Part shown: one piece after another, positions 61,992 to 64,000 of the stretch
Layout of the letters: the number at the start of each line of letters is the position of its first letter
Numbering within the stretch: position 1 is the first letter of the stretch
From: Streptomyces sp. NBC_01431
GTDB lineage: Bacteria; Actinomycetota; Actinomycetes; Streptomycetales; Streptomycetaceae
Length of the DNA: 64,000 nt
Direction: 5' to 3'
Assembly (NCBI RefSeq): GCF_036231355.1
Contig: NZ_CP109496.1
Span: 7,936,001 to 8,000,000, forward strand
Notes under the pieces: generated by a model
Told to the model about the DNA's origin: nothing
What the model saw: the letters and a program-made list of their open reading frames with translations, nothing else
The model's database searches: none
Translations under genes and position numbers: made by a program

Positions 61992-63404
61992 ATGCCGCTG
62001 GAATGGTCCAGTTCCCCGCCTGAACTGCTGCTGGCCGTCGACCGGACCAGCAGTCGACCGCTGCGCGCGCAGCTGGAGTATGGGCTGCGGGATGCCATCC
62101 GCACCGGCCGCCTGGCGGTCGGCGAACGGCTGCCGTCCTCCCGGGAACTCGCCCGCGCGCTCGGCCTCTCGCGCGGGCTGGTGCAGGAGTGCTACGCCCA
62201 ACTCCAATCCGAGGGCTACCTGGTGACCCGCCCTGGCTCCGCCACCCGGGTGGCGGCGGGTGCCGCGCCGTCGCCCGGTGTCGCCCGGCCGCCGCACACC
62301 GCGGCCCCGCGCATGGTGGCCGATTTCCGTTGGGGTGTACCGGACTTGAGTGGTTTCCCGGTCCAGGACTGGCTCTGGGCCACCCGCGAGGCAGCCCGCG
62401 CCATGCCGACGACGCAGTTCGACTACGGCGACCCGCGCGGCAGCACGGACCTTCGCGAGGTCCTCGCCGGCTACCTGCGCCGGGTGCGAGCCGCCGCGGC
62501 CGGCCCGGAGCACATCGTCGTCTGCAACGGCTACGCCCAGGGCCTCGGGCTCGCCCTCCGCGTCCTCGCGGACAGCGGCGTGCGGACCGTGGCCTTCGAG
62601 GACCCCGGCTCACCCGCCACCATCGACGCGGCCGCCACCGCGGCGGGCCTGCGCGCGATTCCCGTACCGGTCGACGAGCACGGCATCGATGTGCACGCGC
62701 TGGCCGCGACGGATGCCCGCGCCGTCGTGGTCACCCCCGCCCACCAGTGGCCGACCGGCGTCGCCCTCGCCCCGGAGCGCCGGCTGGCGCTGATCGAGTG
62801 GGCCGCGGAGCGCGACGCGATCATCATCGAGGACGACTACGACGCCGAGTTCCGGTACGACCGCGAACCTGTCGGCGCGCTCCAAGGCCTGGCGCCCGAT
62901 CGGGTCATCTCCCTCGGCACCGTCAGCAAGTCCCTCGCCCCGGCCCTGCGGATCGGCTGGATGGTCTGCCCACCGGACCTGGCCGAACCGCTCACCGACC
63001 AGAAGCATCGCAGCGACCGCGGCACCCCCACGCTCGACCAGCTCGCCCTGGCCAGGCTGATCGAGTCCGGACGCTTCGACCGCCACCTGCGCCGGATGCG
63101 CGCCACCTACGCGGCTCGCCGTACCGCCCTACTCGCTGCCCTCGTCGAACACACCCCCGAACTCCCGCTCACCGGCCTCGCCGCGGGCTTCCACGCCGTC
63201 GTCCACCTGCCCGCCTGCGCCGACGAATCCCACATTGTCGCGGCCGCCCGCGCACGGTCCGTCGGCCTGTACGGCATGAGCACCTGCCGCGCCGCGCGCG
63301 CCGCCACGCCACCGCAACTCGTCCTCGGCTTCGGCAATGTCGGCGAACGAGACATCAGGGAGGGCATCGCGGCCGTCGGCGATCTGCTCGCCAACGGGTC
63401 GTAG
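61992..63404 (+). CDS. MocR/PdxR-type regulator (GntR-aminotransferase fusion)
   Basis: A 470-residue protein: an N-terminal GntR winged helix (LRDAIRTGRLAVGERLPSSRELARALGLSRGLVQECYAQL, residues ~25-70) followed by an aminotransferase class I fold with the PLP Lys in SLGTVSKSLAPALRIGW and IIIEDDYDAEFRYDREP. Such proteins sense PLP or amino compounds. It is transcribed divergently from the MFS gene and probably regulates it, or a vitamin B6 gene elsewhere. Confidence 0.93.
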   Translation: MPLEWSSSPPELLLAVDRTSSRPLRAQLEYGLRDAIRTGRLAVGERLPSSRELARALGLSRGLVQECYAQLQSEGYLVTRPGSATRVAAGAAPSPGVARPPHTAAPRMVADFRWGVPDLSGFPVQDWLWATREAARAMPTTQFDYGDPRGSTDLREVLAGYLRRVRAAAAGPEHIVVCNGYAQGLGLALRVLADSGVRTVAFEDPGSPATIDAAATAAGLRAIPVPVDEHGIDVHALAATDARAVVVTPAHQWPTGVALAPERRLALIEWAAERDAIIIEDDYDAEFRYDREPVGALQGLAPDRVISLGTVSKSLAPALRIGWMVCPPDLAEPLTDQKHRSDRGTPTLDQLALARLIESGRFDRHLRRMRATYAARRTALLAALVEHTPELPLTGLAAGFHAVVHLPACADESHIVAAARARSVGLYGMSTCRAARAATPPQLVLGFGNVGERDIREGIAAVGDLLANGS

Positions 63405-63415
63405 AGTAACGGCCC

Positions 63416-64000
63416 GTGACCGACACCGCCGATCTCGACCATGCCGAGCTCGCCGTCCTCCTGGACGATGTCCGCGGCTCTGCCGCGCGCCTCGGCGCCG
63501 CTCTCGACACGCTGACCGACCTGGAGGCCCGCGAGCCATCCACGCTTGCAGGCTGGAGTCGCGGCCACGTCATCACCCACCTCGCCCGCAGCGCCGACGT
63601 CTACCGGTGGCTGCTCACCCTTGCTCGCACCGGCGCAGAGCCCGGACCACGGGCCGACGCCGCCACCCTGGACCGCGCGCTGCGCGAGGGTGCCGAGCGC
63701 GACGCCGCCGACCTCGTCGCCGACCTAGACCGCAGCCTGGACCGCCTGCTCGACGAGGCGACAGCCATGCCCACCGACCGCTGGCCCACCCTGGTCACCG
63801 CCCTCGCAGGCTGGCGACACCCGGCCTGGTACACCCTCCACCGTGCCCGGCGCGAACTCGAAACCCACAACGTCGACCTGAACCTCGGTTACACCAGCAC
63901 CGACTGGCCCACTGGCTACGTCACCTGGGCACTCGACGAGAGCATCATCGCCCTGGCGGCACGTGGCTTCGCCGTTGCCCGTATCGGGGCCACTGACCTC
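63416..64000 (+). CDS. Mycothiol-dependent maleylpyruvate isomerase-like protein (3' end outside window)
   Basis: 195 codons are present and the frame is open to the window edge. LDTLTDLEAREPSTLAGWSRGHVITHLARSADVYRWLL is the MDMPI N-terminal/DinB-like metal-site helix, with the H-x3-H found in GHVITHL. GWRHPAWYTLHRARRELETHNVDL follows the family. Such actinobacterial proteins use mycothiol. Start is a GTG 11 bp after the MocR stop codon, probably cotranscribed. Confidence 0.8.
   Translation, partial: MTDTADLDHAELAVLLDDVRGSAARLGAALDTLTDLEAREPSTLAGWSRGHVITHLARSADVYRWLLTLARTGAEPGPRADAATLDRALREGAERDAADLVADLDRSLDRLLDEATAMPTDRWPTLVTALAGWRHPAWYTLHRARRELETHNVDLNLGYTSTDWPTGYVTWALDESIIALAARGFAVARIGATDL

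Noticed and set aside
1..64000. CRISPR arrays, tRNA or rRNA genes, prophage
   Set aside because: No regular direct repeats with spacers, no tRNA-like cloverleaf with a T-loop noticed, and no phage structural genes.

Overview
The window is very GC-rich actinobacterial DNA, most likely Streptomyces: GTG and TTG starts are common, TTA codons are rare and sit in a pathway regulator, there is an AfsR/SARP-type regulator with an NB-ARC domain, a mycothiol-dependent isomerase-type protein, and scars of several transposon families common in streptomycetes. No tRNA, rRNA or CRISPR array was seen.

Layout. (1) 1-5130: a minus-strand sulfonate/organosulfur set: TauD-like dioxygenase, flavin monooxygenase, and an SsuABC-type importer (ATPase, permease, binding lipoprotein). 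(2) 5131-7450: a ROK regulator, a hydrolase fragment and a SnoaL-like protein. (3) 7615-8340: IS701 and ISL3 remnants. (4) 8727-48785: a large biosynthetic gene cluster of about 40 kb. (5) 48790-56760: decayed or intact insertion sequences (IS630, IS5, an IS3-like element, IS110, IS982) around an aldo/keto reductase, a broken helicase and a small ribbon-helix-helix/VOC/methyltransferase group. (6) 57020-64000: chromosomal-type metabolism: ketopantoate reductase-methyltransferase fusion, VOC fusion, RidA, a divergent MFS/MocR pair, and a partial maleylpyruvate isomerase-type gene.

The cluster has three transcription blocks. Block A (8727-33695, plus) holds the TTA-containing SARP regulator, a fluorinase/DUF62-family SAM enzyme, an asparagine-synthetase homologue without the glutaminase cysteine, a free adenylation protein, a C-T-C protein, a sugar-type epimerase, a T-TE protein with a cysteine nucleophile, a radical SAM enzyme, a cupin, an inositol-1-phosphate-synthase homologue, a DJ-1-type protein, SDR, RidA, PfkB kinase, P450, a toprim protein, a DegT aminotransferase, a glycosyltransferase, a carrier protein and a C39 peptidase-ABC exporter. 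Block B (33651-35609, minus) holds an HPr-kinase-like and an NDP-kinase-like protein. Block C (35804-48785, plus) holds an AurF-like diiron N-oxygenase, a second free adenylation protein, E1-alpha/E1-beta/E2 of a 2-oxoacid dehydrogenase, a nucleotidyltransferase, an inositol monophosphatase, a 35-residue double-glycine precursor peptide, a free condensation-domain protein, a SerRS-like amino acid:carrier-protein ligase, a JmjC/cupin oxygenase and an MFS exporter.

Interpretation (inference): the locus looks like an unusual hybrid of ribosomal-peptide logic (GG-leader precursor, C39 exporter, HPr-kinase-like and nucleotidyltransferase accessories, JmjC oxygenase) and carrier-protein assembly logic (free A, C, T, TE proteins and an aaRS-derived ligase), with cyclitol- or sugar-type tailoring genes. 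I do not recognise a characterised pathway with this combination. Whether it is one pathway or two neighbouring ones cannot be decided from sequence alone.
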